A stretch of DNA of 64,000 nucleotides from Chitinophagaceae bacterium (GTDB taxonomy: Bacteria; Bacteroidota; Bacteroidia; Chitinophagales; Chitinophagaceae), in contig JAQBNL010000046.1 in assembly GCA_028288585.1 (NCBI GenBank), forward strand, positions 20,530-84,529, read 5' to 3'. Below the pieces are notes generated by a model. The model was not told the origin of the DNA and did not search any database. It saw only the letters and a list, made by a program, of their open reading frames with translations. Shown one piece after another: positions 63,627 to 64,000 of the stretch (position 1 is the stretch's first letter; every line of letters starts with the position of its first letter). The translations under genes were made by a program, and so were the position numbers.

Positions 63627-64000
63627 TTACCTGGTATTATAGTAGCCCCCGAAATATTTCCTGGGCGACCATGCAGGAATTACTTCAGGAAGCTTGGGCG
63701 CCAGGCTACTGTATTTACCGGTGCCAAATACGACTCTTCCATCCACAACCGTCAACACGGAAGAAAGATTTTTTATTTCATCTTCAGGTATGGTAATATA
63801 ATCGGCATCGAGCAGTGCAAATTCTGCAAGATTACCTGGTGCTATTTTTCGCTTTTCTTTTTCATTGTGTTCAAACCAGGCAGCACCAAGGGAATATAGC
63901 TTCAGCGCTTCTTCACGTGTCAGCCGGTTGTTCCTGGCCAATATTTCCGAGCCTGATACAGATTTCCCGGTAACTGTCCAGGCAATACCGATCCAGGGAT
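63627..64000 (-). CDS. Amidohydrolase, C-terminal part (gene continues beyond the window)
   Basis: The frame is open from the stop at 63627 to the right edge. It reads PWIGIAWTVTGKSVSGSEIL, then RNNRLTREEALKLYSLGAAW, GNLAEFALLDADYITIPEDE and VLTVVDGRVVFGTGKYSS. This is the C-terminal end of YtcJ-like amidohydrolases, where L-x-R-E-E-A-L, G-x-x-A-D-x-x-x-L-D and V-x-x-x-V-V-x-G-R-V are typical. The active-site metal ligands lie outside the window. No usable start is inside it. Confidence 0.85.
   Translation of the reverse strand, partial: PWIGIAWTVTGKSVSGSEILARNNRLTREEALKLYSLGAAWFEHNEKEKRKIAPGNLAEFALLDADYITIPEDEIKNLSSVLTVVDGRVVFGTGKYSSLAPKLPEVIPAWSPRKYFGGYYNTR

Noticed and set aside
60205..63642. 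Plus-strand ORFs opposite the redox, YceI and pirin genes
   Set aside because: They are shadows of well-recognised minus-strand genes and show no protein-like features.

Overview
The window looks like a chromosomal segment of a Bacteroidota bacterium, most like the Chitinophagaceae/Sphingobacteriia side of the phylum. The grounds are AT-rich intergenic DNA, weak or absent Shine-Dalgarno sequences, TTTG-N17-TAnnTTTG-type promoter matches, a type IX secretion (T9SS) sorting domain, a Reg_prop hybrid-type sensor, DUF4402, DUF4197 and OmpA/TSP3 proteins, and a Bacteroidota-type II-C Cas9. I see no tRNA, rRNA, transposase or phage gene.

Layout. 0-5.2 kb: a truncated secreted protein, a PLP-dependent deaminase, a sugar nucleotidyltransferase, a small basic secreted protein, a DUF2383 protein and an OmpA-like porin. 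5.2-10 kb (minus strand): a four-gene operon with an S9 peptidase, an alpha/beta hydrolase, a papain-like Cys/His/Asp protein and a lipoprotein; the last three genes overlap or nearly abut. 10-13.7 kb: small unknowns, a dienelactone hydrolase, and a divergent HEPN-like/XRE pair. 13.7-23.3 kb: a complete type II-C CRISPR-Cas locus with 46 full 48-bp repeats and 45 spacers of 29-30 bp, cas2, cas1, a decayed second copy of the cas1 5' end, cas9 (1458 aa, all catalytic residues present) and a divergent tracrRNA gene. 23.3-36.1 kb: a Reg_prop sensor kinase and LuxR-type regulator, followed by a giant beta-helix surface protein with a C-terminal metzincin-like motif, a DUF11/T9SS protein and a PID-CTERM-like microprotein. 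36.2-40.5 kb (minus strand): a DUF4402 pilin-like subunit, a PapD-like chaperone and an usher-like outer-membrane protein. 41-54.3 kb: a cluster of PAS-rich HisKA_3 kinases and NarL-type regulators that grew by tandem duplication and left decayed regulator copies. 54.4-64 kb (minus strand): an M16 peptidase, a DUF4197 protein, a TPR lipoprotein, GNAT, DsbA-like, peroxiredoxin, two YceI proteins, pirin, and a truncated amidohydrolase.

How the parts fit. The CRISPR array and cas operon converge. The crRNA strand is plus, as shown by the anti-repeat of the tracrRNA, while the cas genes are on minus. Each repeat carries a plausible internal promoter, so crRNAs may be transcribed unit by unit as in other II-C systems. 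The Reg_prop kinase/regulator pair probably controls the giant surface protein, because a near-identical 17-bp palindrome precedes both units. The DUF4402-chaperone-usher-like cassette looks like a Bacteroidota version of a chaperone-usher surface-fibre pathway. Its usher ends in the same cysteine-rich TSP3 linker found in the OmpA-like protein at 3.7-5.2 kb. All functional calls are by reading alone; no database search was run.
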